Shown here: positions 26,859 through 35,414 of the stretch, piece by piece
How positions within the stretch are numbered: position 1 is the first letter of the stretch
Layout: each line of letters opens with the position of its first letter
Assembly: GCA_964467585.1 (NCBI GenBank)
Contig: CAYXRF010000002.1
Span: 62,001 to 126,000, forward strand
DNA: 64,000 nucleotides
Reading direction: 5' to 3'
Source: CALVLD01 sp964467585
GTDB taxonomy: Bacteria > Bacillota > Clostridia > Christensenellales > CAG-138
Program-made: the position numbers and the translations under genes
The notes under the pieces: model-generated
The model's database searches: none
What the model was told of the DNA's origin: nothing
The model's input: only the letters and a program-made list of their open reading frames with translations

Positions 26859-27605
26859 TTACTCCACGACCTTTCCGAAACGCCTTGTACGGCTCAAATA
26901 CTCGCCAATGCAGTCCCGATAATCCTCGGGCGTAAAGCTTGGCCAAAGAACGGGTGTGAATACAAGCTCGGCATACGCCGCCTGCCACAGCAAAAAGTTG
27001 GACAGGCGCATTTCATTCGCTGTGCGAATAACAAGATCCAGCTCAGGCAAACCATTTGTGTACAGACGCTTAGATATATCGTCCTCCGTGATGCATTCGG
27101 ACGATATTCCGTCCTCAACAATGCTTTTAACGGCACGAACAATCTCCGCACGGCTTCCGTAGTTTATGGCAACGCAGAATTTAAGCCCGTTGTTATCGCG
27201 TGTTCGCTCGATTGCGCTGCGCATAGCCTCCCTCACCTTTTCGGGGAAGGGCGTAATATCACCGACTGCAATTACCCTTACGCCGTTTGCGTCCAGCTCG
27301 TCGATTTCTTTTGCGAAATACTCGACAAGCAGTGAGAACAGCGCACTTTTCTCCTGAATGGGTCTTTGCCAATTTTCGGTGGAGAACGCGTATACGGTCA
27401 ACGCTTCAACGCCAAGGCGATGCGTTTCGCGGACAATATCATGCAGCGCCTCCATGCCTGCTCTGTGTCCGACTGCACGCGGCATAAGCCTCTGCTTCGC
27501 CCACCTGCCGTTACCATCCATTATTATGCCGATGTGACGCGGAATTTCACCCGCAAGCCCAATCGCCTCAAGCTCGGCAGGGGTATAGCGCGGATAAATC
27601 TGCAT
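26859..27605 (-). CDS. uppS: undecaprenyl diphosphate synthase (cis-prenyltransferase)
   Basis: 248 residues. It extends FPP to the C55 lipid carrier for cell-wall synthesis. Signatures: HIGIIMDGNGRWAKQR with the catalytic Asp, GHRAGMEAL, LTVYAFSTENWQRP, and the C-terminal DLVIRTANEMRLSNFLLWQAAYAEL. The usual RTSGE is RTANE here, a modest variant. The N-terminal ~20 residues precede the core as in many clostridial members. Confidence 0.97.
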   Translation of the reverse strand: MQIYPRYTPAELEAIGLAGEIPRHIGIIMDGNGRWAKQRLMPRAVGHRAGMEALHDIVRETHRLGVEALTVYAFSTENWQRPIQEKSALFSLLVEYFAKEIDELDANGVRVIAVGDITPFPEKVREAMRSAIERTRDNNGLKFCVAINYGSRAEIVRAVKSIVEDGISSECITEDDISKRLYTNGLPELDLVIRTANEMRLSNFLLWQAAYAELVFTPVLWPSFTPEDYRDCIGEYLSRTRRFGKVVE

Positions 27606-27640
27606 TTTTGTTCCTTATCTGCTGCCCTGTTTATTAATCA

Positions 27641-27668
27641 AAAACCGATGATTGGATGCATCGGTTTT
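27641..27668 (-). terminator. hairpin between the small frr-linked ORF and uppS
   Basis: A perfect 10-base stem (AAAACCGATG / CATCGGTTTT) with an 8-base loop; on the minus strand the second arm ends in TTTTT-GATT. It may be a weak terminator or attenuator separating pyrH-frr from uppS onward. Confidence 0.5.
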
Positions 27669-27678
27669 GATACGCAGC

Positions 27679-27876
27679 TTATATTGTTGTTTTGAACACG
27701 GCGAACGTAAGCTCGACTGTCTTTTGCGCTTCGTCCGTGCGCACACGGATAACGCGTTTGCAGTCGCCGTCCGCAACTCCTTTTTTTGAGCGAACCTCAA
27801 CGGTCGAGACAGCGAAGCCCTCGTTTTCGGCTATTCGCATCGCAGAGTCAAGGTCAAAACCGCATACGCCTGTCAA
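27679..27876 (-). CDS. small protein between frr and uppS, function unknown
   Basis: 65 residues starting with a TTG that overlaps the frr stop (TTGA). The sequence DLDSAMRIAENEGFAVSTVEVRSK followed by KRVIRVRTDE and VELTFAVFKTTI has the strand-helix-strand pattern of a PASTA-like half domain or small alpha/beta fold. Coding looks real because it is tightly coupled to frr and its codon use matches neighbours, but no family is recognised. No signal peptide or metal motif (two isolated Cys). Confidence 0.6.
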   Translation of the reverse strand: MTGVCGFDLDSAMRIAENEGFAVSTVEVRSKKGVADGDCKRVIRVRTDEAQKTVELTFAVFKTTI

Positions 27877-28424
27877 ACCTCAAGAATCTCCTTTTCTTTA
27901 TCGGCAATGATACGGTCGATATCCTTTATGGTGCCGTCGGTGAGCTTCTGCGCCTGTTCCTCAAGACGCTTCTGGTCATCCTCGGTAATCTCGCTGTCTT
28001 TGCACTGCTTTTTCAAAGCCTCGTTTGCTTCACGGCGGATTGCGCGGACGGCAACCTTTGATTCCTCGCCCTTTTTACGGATAACCTTGACCAGGTCACG
28101 GCGGCGCTCCTCTGTAAGCTCGGGGAATATAAGACGAATAAGCTTGCCGTCGTTTGAAGGATTAATACCCAAATCTGACTTTTGGATAGCCTTTTCGGTT
28201 GCAGGAATGAGCTTTGAATCCCAAAGTGAAATCACAAGCAGACGCGGCTCCGGCGAGCTTATTGTGCCCAACTGGTTGATAGGCGTTTGTGTGCCATAAT
28301 AATCAACGGTAATACGCTCAAGCAGCTGTGGATTTGCCCTCCCTGCGCGCAGACCGCCAAGATCTCGTTTGAGCACGGCGATTGTCTTTTGCATTTTATC
28401 CTGTGCATTATCAATAACGTCCAT
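27873..28424 (-). CDS. frr: ribosome recycling factor
   Basis: 183 residues from MDVIDNAQDKMQKTIAVLKRDLGGLRAGRANP, the conserved first helix; GGAGGT lies nine bases before. With EF-G it splits post-termination ribosomes. The hinge and second domain are present (YYGTQTPINQLGTIS, IRLIFPELTEERRRDLVK). It follows pyrH by about 110 bases in the usual pyrH-frr-uppS-cdsA-dxr order. Confidence 0.97.
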   Translation of the reverse strand: MDVIDNAQDKMQKTIAVLKRDLGGLRAGRANPQLLERITVDYYGTQTPINQLGTISSPEPRLLVISLWDSKLIPATEKAIQKSDLGINPSNDGKLIRLIFPELTEERRRDLVKVIRKKGEESKVAVRAIRREANEALKKQCKDSEITEDDQKRLEEQAQKLTDGTIKDIDRIIADKEKEILEV

Positions 28425-28534
28425 ATTATGTATACCTCCGTAAAAACTTACCAACATATTTTATTTGATACCGAGGCGGTTGTCAACCGTTATTATCTTG
28501 TTTTACCGCGTCGGCACAAATGTTTACTGAAAAT

Positions 28535-29236
28535 TTACGATATTACGGTCCCCACGTTTTCTCCCATCACCGCCTGTGTGAACGCGCTCTCCTTCTCCAT
28601 GGAAAATACCACTATCGGAATTTTTGTTTCGGCACAAAGTGTTATTGCCGTAAGATCCGTCGCCCGCAGCTGCCTCTGTATCACCTCTTGATATGTGAGC
28701 CTGTCAAACTTTATTGCGTTGGAATCTGTGCGCGGATCGGATGAATAGACGCCATCGACATTTTTTGCAAGCAAAAGGGCGTCCGCGTGAATTTGTGCCG
28801 CACGGAGTGCCGCCGCCGTGTCTGTTGAGAAGAACGGAGAGCCCAGCCCACAGGCAAAAATTACGACCTCGCCGTTGTCTAACGATGTGTTTGCCAGCCT
28901 TGCAGAATATGTATCCATGAAAAGCTCAATATTGACAGCCGAAAGTACGCGAACGGGGATTTTTATATCCCTCAGCGCCTGCTCAAGCGACAGTGAATTT
29001 ATCGCCGTTGCAAGCATGCCTATCGCGTCCGCACGGTTTCTGTCCATAGAGCCGCTGCTTCTTCCCCTCATTATGTTGCCGCCGCCGACAACCACGCCAA
29101 CCTGTACGCCAATGTCGTACAATTGCTTTATATGTATCGCAGCGTCCGCAACCTTTGCGGAATCAACCGGAGCCTGCTCGCTCCCCAGTACCTCTCCGCT
29201 CATTTTCAGAAGTATTCTTTTGTAAATGGGTTCCAT
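28535..29236 (-). CDS. pyrH: UMP kinase
   Basis: 233 residues. Bacterial hexameric UMP kinase makes UDP for RNA, DNA and cell-wall precursors. Signatures: RILLKMSGEVLG, VGVVVGGGNIMRG, DAIGMLATAINSL, FACGLGSPFFSTDTAAALRA and VDGVYSSDPR. The first gene of the long minus-strand cluster, behind an extended -10 promoter. tsf and rpsB, the common upstream neighbours, are not present here. Confidence 0.97.
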   Translation of the reverse strand: MEPIYKRILLKMSGEVLGSEQAPVDSAKVADAAIHIKQLYDIGVQVGVVVGGGNIMRGRSSGSMDRNRADAIGMLATAINSLSLEQALRDIKIPVRVLSAVNIELFMDTYSARLANTSLDNGEVVIFACGLGSPFFSTDTAAALRAAQIHADALLLAKNVDGVYSSDPRTDSNAIKFDRLTYQEVIQRQLRATDLTAITLCAETKIPIVVFSMEKESAFTQAVMGENVGTVIS

Positions 29237-29269
29237 CCGTTTTTACCTCTACTAATAATTAATGATGCA

Positions 29270-29278
29270 ATTATAGCA
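29270..29278 (-). promoter_or_regulatory. extended -10 promoter for the pyrH cluster
   Basis: Minus strand TGCTATAAT, a perfect extended -10, about 34 bases before the pyrH start. The -35 region at 17-base spacing (TTCCAA) is poor. The gene cluster from pyrH to the PBP5-like gene has no other obvious promoter. Confidence 0.55.
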
Positions 29279-29451
29279 TATCCTGTTCAAATTTGGAATG
29301 CTTTTCAACAAAAATGTCTCTCTGTTTAAGTTTCTTCAACGGAAACGGCATTACCCGAATTTTACAATTATATAGGAAATTTGTTATGCAGGAGTTTTTC
29401 ATGACGACTGGAATTATGTACAGCATTCAATAACGGAAAGCGGGTGTTTCG

Positions 29452-31227
29452 GTGGCGTATCCGGAAAGCTGGTTACACGAGCTTCTCAGCAAAAACGATA
29501 TCGTTTCTGTCGCATCCGAATACACTCAGCTGTCTGCAAAGGGCGGTCGTCTTTGGGGGCACTGCCCGTTTCACAGCGAACGCAACCCCTCGTTCAGCGT
29601 CTCTCCGGATAAACAGCTGTTTCACTGCTTTTCGTGCAAGGCGGGAGGCAGCGTAATTCAGCTTGTTATGCAGGCGGAAAGCCTGACGTATACCGATGCG
29701 GTTCGTCACCTTGCGCAGCGTGTGAACATGGACATGCCTGAGGAAATTGACGACAGCCGTCTGTTGCAGCAAAAGCATCTGCGTGAGCGCATATATGCTG
29801 CAAACCGTGAAGCGGCAATGTATTATCACAAGCAGCTGCTCTCGCCCGATGGTGAGGCTGCACGCGATTATGTTGCGCGCCGCGGCGTTGACGCAAAAAC
29901 GCTTGTGCGCTTCGGTCTCGGCTATTCACCCGACAGTTGGGATGCATTGTTCGTCTATTTGACCGACATGGGCTTTTCACGCGATGAGCTTATAAAGGCA
30001 GGTCTTGCCTCTGTCGGAAGAAAAGATTCTGAAAAGACTTTTGATTTTTTCAGAAATCGTCTGATGTTTCCCGTTATCTCTGCAGCGGGCAAGGTAATCG
30101 CCTTTGGCGGACGTGCGCTTGGAAACGACGAGCCAAAGTATATCAACACGGGCGATACTCCCGTATATAACAAGCGTGAGAACATCTATGCGATTAATTT
30201 GCTGAAGGGTGCTTCGCATAGCGACGTCATAATGGTGGAAGGCTATATGGATGTGATAAGTCTTCATCAGCGCGGCGTAACAAACGCCGTTGCATCGCTT
30301 GGAACCGCCCTTACCACTCAGCAGGCACGGCTTCTGAAGCGTTTTGCTTCTAAGGTTTATTACGCATATGACGGCGATGAAGCAGGTCAGAAGGCAATGC
30401 TTAGAGGTATCGATGTGCTTGCCTCGGTTGACGTGGAGCCACGGGTTATAATAATTCCCGATGGTCTTGACCCGGATGACTATATCCGAAGCTTTGGCGC
30501 GGACAGCTTTTTACTGCTGAAGGATTCTTCAATAACCTCTGTGCGCTTTAAGATTGAGCGTATCGCTTCGGTATGTGGGCTTGACGACCCTGACGGGCGT
30601 GAAAAATTTGCAAAGCAGGCATGCGCTCTGCTATCCCGCTTGGAGCCTGTTGAACGTGATCGATACATCGCGCTTGTGGCGGAAAAAAGCGGGCTTGCCG
30701 CGCAGACGATAAAGCAGCAATGCGGTGTTGCCGCGGAGGAGTCCAACGCGGACGATGGCTTCACGCGCAGAGGCGGCTACAAAGCCCCTCACGCGGATAC
30801 CCTCCGTGAAAAAAGCGAGTGTATCCTTGCGGCGTGTCTGATGAAGTCCGCAAGCGATGCGCAGACCGTGTGTCGGCTTAACGGCTTTTCTTTGGAGCTT
30901 TTTTCCAACGCCGCATTGAAAAGCTTTTGTGCGGATTTGCTTGCCGCGTACAAGCGTTCGTCCTCTGTTGACATTGGGCTGATGATTGCCGCGCTTGACG
31001 CCCCCGCCGCGGATGCTCCCGCCGCCGCGCTTGCGATGTGCGACAGCATAATTAACCCTTCCGAGTCCGCCGCCGATACCATTGCCAAGCTTACACGCAC
31101 CGATGATAACAAGCGGCTTAACGAGCTTGCGGTACGCATTCAGCAAACGTCGGATACAGTCAAGCGTGCGGAGCTTTGGCAAGAATATGTTGAGATTCAA
31201 CATCGTAATAAAAACCGCAACGACTGA
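29452..31227 (+). CDS. dnaG: DNA primase
   Basis: 591 residues. It makes RNA primers for replication. N-terminal zinc finger: HCPFHSERNPSFSVSP and FHCFSCKAGGS; TOPRIM core: VIMVEGYMDVISLHQRG and YYAYDGDEAGQKA (metal-binding acidic residues); a C-terminal helicase-binding region of low conservation. Start is GTG of VAYPESWLHELL, where family members begin; only a weak GGAAAG ribosome site precedes it. It forms the classical dnaG-sigA macromolecular synthesis pair. Confidence 0.97.
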   Translation: MAYPESWLHELLSKNDIVSVASEYTQLSAKGGRLWGHCPFHSERNPSFSVSPDKQLFHCFSCKAGGSVIQLVMQAESLTYTDAVRHLAQRVNMDMPEEIDDSRLLQQKHLRERIYAANREAAMYYHKQLLSPDGEAARDYVARRGVDAKTLVRFGLGYSPDSWDALFVYLTDMGFSRDELIKAGLASVGRKDSEKTFDFFRNRLMFPVISAAGKVIAFGGRALGNDEPKYINTGDTPVYNKRENIYAINLLKGASHSDVIMVEGYMDVISLHQRGVTNAVASLGTALTTQQARLLKRFASKVYYAYDGDEAGQKAMLRGIDVLASVDVEPRVIIIPDGLDPDDYIRSFGADSFLLLKDSSITSVRFKIERIASVCGLDDPDGREKFAKQACALLSRLEPVERDRYIALVAEKSGLAAQTIKQQCGVAAEESNADDGFTRRGGYKAPHADTLREKSECILAACLMKSASDAQTVCRLNGFSLELFSNAALKSFCADLLAAYKRSSSVDIGLMIAALDAPAADAPAAALAMCDSIINPSESAADTIAKLTRTDDNKRLNELAVRIQQTSDTVKRAELWQEYVEIQHRNKNRND

Positions 31228-31264
31228 TTTTTTTGAATAACCAAGGAGGTTAACATATATACGT

Positions 31265-32563
31265 ATGGAAGATACTGAGAGGAATCCGCTCCAGCGGGTG
31301 GACGAGCTGATTCAAAAAAACAAGGATAAGGGCGTCATGACATATAAAGAGGTCATGGACACGTTTGACGATGTTGAGCTTGCTCCCGAACAGATCGAAA
31401 CAATATACGACCGTTTTGAAGCTGCAAGCATCGATGTTGTTGAGGAGATTGAGGTTCCCGAAAACGTTGAACAGGCAATTGACGAGATCGAGCCGGAGCA
31501 GCGCACCCAAACAGCAGCCGACGCCGCGGCAGATGTTATCGCCATTGACGACCCGGTCCGAATGTATCTGAAGGAAATCGGGCGCGTACCTTTGCTCACC
31601 GCAAACGAGGAGATATCGATTGCAAAGCGCATGGCGGACGGAAAGCCTGCCGAAACGGCGATAATCAACTTTGTTAAGGCGCAGACGGGCGATGAGTACG
31701 ATGACTTTAAGCTTGCGATAATGGGTCTTGCGCAAAAAAAGCTCAATAAAACATTCAAGGATTACGGGCTTGCGTTTGACGCTTTGGCAGAAACCGAGTA
31801 CTGCATAGATCCCGCCCTTGTTGACGCGGCCGAGGATGGTCAGTATGCCAAAAGTCAGCTTGCGGAAGCTAACCTTCGCCTTGTCGTCAGTGTTGCAAAG
31901 CGATATGTCGGGCGTGGTATGCTTTTTCTTGACCTTATACAGGAGGGCAATCTCGGTCTGATAAAGGCTGTTGAAAAATTTGACTATCGGAAGGGCTACA
32001 AATTTTCAACATATGCGACATGGTGGATACGTCAGGCAATCACGCGTGCAATCGCCGATCAGGCGCGTACCATACGGATACCCGTCCACATGGTTGAAAC
32101 AATAAACAAGCTCGTTCGCGTCAATCGTCAGCTTCTTCAGGAGCTTGGACGTGAACCGCGTCCCGAGGAGGTCGCCGCCGAAATGGGCATAAGCGAAGAA
32201 AAGGTTCGTGAGATTATAAAAGTTGCGCAGGAGCCTGTATCGCTTGAAACTCCTATCGGTGAGGAGGAGGATTCCCATCTTGGTGATTTTATCCCCGACG
32301 ACGACGCGCCCGCACCGGAAAACATGGCGTCCTCCGCAATGCTTCAGGCGCATTTGGAGGAGGTTCTGCGCACGCTTACCCCGCGTGAGGAAAAGGTCCT
32401 GCGTCTGCGCTTTGGTCTTGACGACGGTAAAACACGCACTCTTGAGGACGTTGGCAAGGTGTTCAACGTTACGCGTGAGCGCATACGTCAGATTGAGGCT
32501 AAGGCTCTGCGCAAGCTTCGTCATCCCAGCCGCAGCAAGCGTTTGCGTGATTTTTTGGATTGA
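31265..32563 (+). CDS. sigA: primary sigma factor SigA (sigma-70)
   Basis: 432 residues. Regions 1.2 to 4.2 are complete: DPVRMYLKEIGRVPLLT, LRLVVSVAKRYVGRGM, FLDLIQEGNLGLIKAVEKFD, YKFSTYATWWIRQAITRAI (-10 recognition) and RTLEDVGKVFNVTRERIRQIEAKALRKLRHP (-35 recognition). The optional 1.1 segment is present at the N terminus (VDELIQKNKDKGVMTYKEVMD). The nearest Shine-Dalgarno AAGGAGG is about 15 bases from the ATG, longer than normal, and no in-frame alternative start lies between. Confidence 0.98.
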   Translation: MEDTERNPLQRVDELIQKNKDKGVMTYKEVMDTFDDVELAPEQIETIYDRFEAASIDVVEEIEVPENVEQAIDEIEPEQRTQTAADAAADVIAIDDPVRMYLKEIGRVPLLTANEEISIAKRMADGKPAETAIINFVKAQTGDEYDDFKLAIMGLAQKKLNKTFKDYGLAFDALAETEYCIDPALVDAAEDGQYAKSQLAEANLRLVVSVAKRYVGRGMLFLDLIQEGNLGLIKAVEKFDYRKGYKFSTYATWWIRQAITRAIADQARTIRIPVHMVETINKLVRVNRQLLQELGREPRPEEVAAEMGISEEKVREIIKVAQEPVSLETPIGEEEDSHLGDFIPDDDAPAPENMASSAMLQAHLEEVLRTLTPREEKVLRLRFGLDDGKTRTLEDVGKVFNVTRERIRQIEAKALRKLRHPSRSKRLRDFLD

Positions 32564-32630
32564 TACTGTTTTTTGTCCGAGCTTACGCTTGGACAAGTTC
32601 TGTCCCAACAACTATAATTGAAAGGTCTGT

Positions 32631-33473
32631 ATGTACGATATTGTTAAAAAAGAACGGCTTAACGACTCTGTAACTCTTATTGACGTTTATGCTCCCCTTG
32701 TTGCTCTGCACGCCGCCCCCGGGCAGTTTATAATACTACGTGTTGACGGCGATGGTGAAAGAATCCCGTTTACGGTTGCCGACTATGACCATGAGCGCGG
32801 CACAGTTACGATAGTTTTTCAGATAGTCGGCGCAACCACCGAAAAGCTTAATCATCTTGAGGTTGGCGATCATTTGCATGATTTTGTCGGCCCTCTCGGC
32901 AAGCCTACCGATATCAGCGGGGTGAAATCCGCCGCTGTAATCGGAGGCGGCTTGGGCTGTGCGATTGCCTATCCTGTTGCAAAGCTTCTGTATGACAGCG
33001 GCTGCACAGTGGATTCGGTAATCGGCTTTCGCACAGGCGAGCTTGTTTTTATGGAATCTCATTTTAAGCGCATAAGCCGCAACTTTCGCCTCATGACCGA
33101 CGATGGCACTGCAGGTGAAAAGGGGCTTGTAACCAATGCCCTTCTTGTGCTGCTTGAAGACGGCGTTCAGTATGACGAGGTATTTGCGGTCGGCCCGCTC
33201 TCTATGATGAAATATGTCTCGCTGCTTACAAAAAAGTTTGGCGTAAAAACAACCGTCAGCATGAATCCGATAATGATTGACGGCACGGGGATGTGCGGAT
33301 GCTGTCGGCTTACCGTTGGTGGCGAAGTAAAATTTGCCTGTGTAGACGGTCCTGAATTTGACGGGCATCTGGTCGATTTTGACGAGGCGATGCAGCGTGC
33401 GGTCGCTTACCATGAGTTCGAGCATGAAGCACGTGAAAAAACCTGTCGTCTGTTTAGAAAGGCAGGTATGTAA
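32631..33473 (+). CDS. NfnA-type FAD/[2Fe-2S] ferredoxin-NADP reductase subunit
   Basis: 280 residues of the sulfide/dihydroorotate dehydrogenase-like FNR family. FAD site RIPFTVADYD, nucleotide site SAAVIGGGLGCAIAYPVAK, and a C-terminal cysteine cluster in GTGMCGCCRLTVGGEVKFAC for the [2Fe-2S] centre. Immediately followed (one base) by the larger NfnB/GltA-like subunit. In anaerobes the pair couples NADH and reduced ferredoxin to NADP reduction by flavin bifurcation. Some genomes use the same pair as a sulfide dehydrogenase (SudAB); sequence alone does not separate these. Confidence 0.9.
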   Translation: MYDIVKKERLNDSVTLIDVYAPLVALHAAPGQFIILRVDGDGERIPFTVADYDHERGTVTIVFQIVGATTEKLNHLEVGDHLHDFVGPLGKPTDISGVKSAAVIGGGLGCAIAYPVAKLLYDSGCTVDSVIGFRTGELVFMESHFKRISRNFRLMTDDGTAGEKGLVTNALLVLLEDGVQYDEVFAVGPLSMMKYVSLLTKKFGVKTTVSMNPIMIDGTGMCGCCRLTVGGEVKFACVDGPEFDGHLVDFDEAMQRAVAYHEFEHEAREKTCRLFRKAGM

Positions 33474-33474
33474 T

Positions 33475-34869
33475 ATGCCAAATATGCAGTTTAAAAAATA
33501 TCCCATGCCATTAAGGAATGCGGCTGAACGCTGCAGCGATTTTGAAGAGGTGGCGGTCGGATATGATGAAGAAACAGCCATGCTTGAAGCTGATCGCTGC
33601 CTCAACTGTCGCACTCATCCATGTGTCAACGGCTGCCCCGTTGGTATAGATATCCCCGCATTTCTTATGTGCGCAAAGGATGGTGAATTTGAGAAGTCAT
33701 ACGAGATACTTGCCCAAAGCAGCTCCTTGCCCGCTGTGTGCGGCAGAGTTTGTCCGCAGGAAAATCAGTGTGAAAAATACTGCACACGCGGTATAAAGGG
33801 CGAGCCTGTGGGAATTGGGCGGATTGAACGATATGTTGCGGATCGTCACAGCAATCTGATGCGCGGCAAGGACGGCGCCGCCGCTTCAAAATCAACTGGC
33901 GGGCGAAAGGTTGCCGTAATCGGCAGCGGGCCTGCAGGTCTTGCCTGTGCGGGCGATCTTGCGCGCCTTGGCTACTCCGTTACGGTGTTTGAAGCGCTGC
34001 ACGTTGCGGGAGGCGTCTTGGTATACGGTATCCCCGAGTTTAGGCTGCCTAAGTATATTGTGGCGGATGAGATCAGCGCTCTTGAAAAGATTGGCGTAAA
34101 GATAGTTGTCAACGCCGTTGTCGGAAAATGTCTTACAATAGACGAGCTTATGCACGATGACGGATTTGAAGCTGTTTTTATCGGCACAGGCGCGGGGCTT
34201 CCGCAGTTCATGGGAATCCCGGGTGAAAACCTTAACGGCGTATATTCCGCTAATGAATTTCTCACCCGTATAAATCTGATGAAAGCATACAAAGACGACA
34301 GCGCAACTCCGATAATGCGCGGCAAGCACGTTGCCGTCATCGGCGGAGGCAATGTCGCTATGGATGCGGCGCGATGCGCAAGGCGATTTGGTTCTGAGGT
34401 TACAATCATTTACAGGCGTACCGCCGCCGAGCTTCCCGCCCGCCATGAGGAAGCTGATCACGCGGTGGAGGAGGGCGTTGCCTTCAACTACCTTTGCTCT
34501 CCCACTGAAATTCACGGTGAAAACGGCTGGGTTGAAAGCATGCGCTGTGTGCGTATGGAGCTTGGCGCACCCGACATCACCGGCCGCAGGCGTCCTGTTG
34601 TGATAGCAAAAAGCGAGTTCGACATCCCCGTTGACTGCGTGATAATTGCAATCGGCACATCGCCCAACCCGTTGATCAAAGACACCACAAGCGGTCTTGA
34701 CGTTAACAGGCACGGATGTATCATCGCGGACGAAAATACCTGTCTTACCTCCAGAGATGGTGTTTTTGCAGGCGGAGACGCCGTAACCGGCAGCGCGACC
34801 GTTATACTTGCCATGGGTGCGGGAAAAGCCGCCGCAAAGGCGATTGACGAATACATCCGCTCAAAATAA
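33475..34869 (+). CDS. NfnB/GltA-type NADPH-binding flavoprotein subunit
   Basis: 464 residues from the ATG of MPNMQFKKYPMPLRN, one base after the partner's stop. Two [4Fe-4S] clusters are encoded in CLNCRTHPCVNGCPVGIDIP and VCGRVCPQENQCEKYC; FAD site VIGSGPAGLACAGDLA; NAD(P) site VIGGGNVAMDAARCARRFG; GVFAGGDAVTGSATVILAMG at the end. Annotated in databases either as glutamate synthase small subunit or NfnB; with the adjacent NfnA-like subunit and no large glutamate synthase gene, NfnB is the better reading. Confidence 0.92.
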   Translation: MPNMQFKKYPMPLRNAAERCSDFEEVAVGYDEETAMLEADRCLNCRTHPCVNGCPVGIDIPAFLMCAKDGEFEKSYEILAQSSSLPAVCGRVCPQENQCEKYCTRGIKGEPVGIGRIERYVADRHSNLMRGKDGAAASKSTGGRKVAVIGSGPAGLACAGDLARLGYSVTVFEALHVAGGVLVYGIPEFRLPKYIVADEISALEKIGVKIVVNAVVGKCLTIDELMHDDGFEAVFIGTGAGLPQFMGIPGENLNGVYSANEFLTRINLMKAYKDDSATPIMRGKHVAVIGGGNVAMDAARCARRFGSEVTIIYRRTAAELPARHEEADHAVEEGVAFNYLCSPTEIHGENGWVESMRCVRMELGAPDITGRRRPVVIAKSEFDIPVDCVIIAIGTSPNPLIKDTTSGLDVNRHGCIIADENTCLTSRDGVFAGGDAVTGSATVILAMGAGKAAAKAIDEYIRSK

Positions 34870-34931
34870 TTGACGGCTTTGTCGTTTGCATTTTTCAATG
34901 CAGCGATACAAAAGCCACAAAATGCATTAAA

Positions 34932-34980
34932 AAAGCGTCCGTTTAAGGGTGATTCCTGTAAACAGACGCTTTCTTTGTTT
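34932..34980. terminator. bidirectional terminator between nfnB and the Dabb gene
   Basis: AAAGCGTCCGTTTA pairs with TAAACAGACGCTTT (one mismatch) with T-rich sequence on one side and A-rich on the other. It separates two convergent genes and can serve both. Confidence 0.82.
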
Positions 34981-34986
34981 TAAGCA

Positions 34987-35289
34987 TTACACATAGTAAT
35001 CAATGACAACGCGTTCCGAACGAACCTCTTTGATATATGAGGCAACCTTGACGTGCTGCGGATGAACCTTGTATGCAAGCATTGCCGCCTCGTCCGGAAA
35101 TGTGCAGATCAGAACCATATCGTATGACATATCCGAATGAATCACGTCCCGTCCCATCTCCAACGAGAGCAGATTGGGTACAACTCCAACCAAAGCCGTA
35201 AGCCCTTTTTGAATTATATCCATATTTTCTTCACGGGTATGACCGCAGGCATTTTCCATAAGTCTCCACATAACGATGTGCTTCAGCAT
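34987..35289 (-). CDS. Dabb (stress-responsive A/B barrel) domain protein
   Basis: 100 residues starting MLKHIVMWRLMENACGHTREENM after GAGGTG. The dimeric alpha/beta barrel pattern (HIVMWRL, LEMGRDVIHSDMSYDMVLICTF, AYKVHPQHVKVASYI) is characteristic. Members include stress proteins and small-molecule cyclases; the physiological role in Firmicutes is mostly unknown. Single-gene unit convergent with nfnB. Start chosen by ribosome site and by the family N terminus. Confidence 0.88.
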   Translation of the reverse strand: MLKHIVMWRLMENACGHTREENMDIIQKGLTALVGVVPNLLSLEMGRDVIHSDMSYDMVLICTFPDEAAMLAYKVHPQHVKVASYIKEVRSERVVIDYYV

Positions 35290-35414
35290 ATTTTTCACCT
35301 CTTTCAAAAAAGTCATTTGTATTATAACCATATAATACCTGTCTTGCAACCTGTTTGTCTAAGTTGGTTTTGAACAGAATAGTTATCGACAAAAAACGAT
35401 TTGGAGTATTGGCG

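Noticed and set aside
32564..32630. Terminator between sigA and the NfnA-like gene
   Set aside because: TTGTCCGAGC/GCTTGGACAA forms a hairpin but no T-run follows it on the plus strand.
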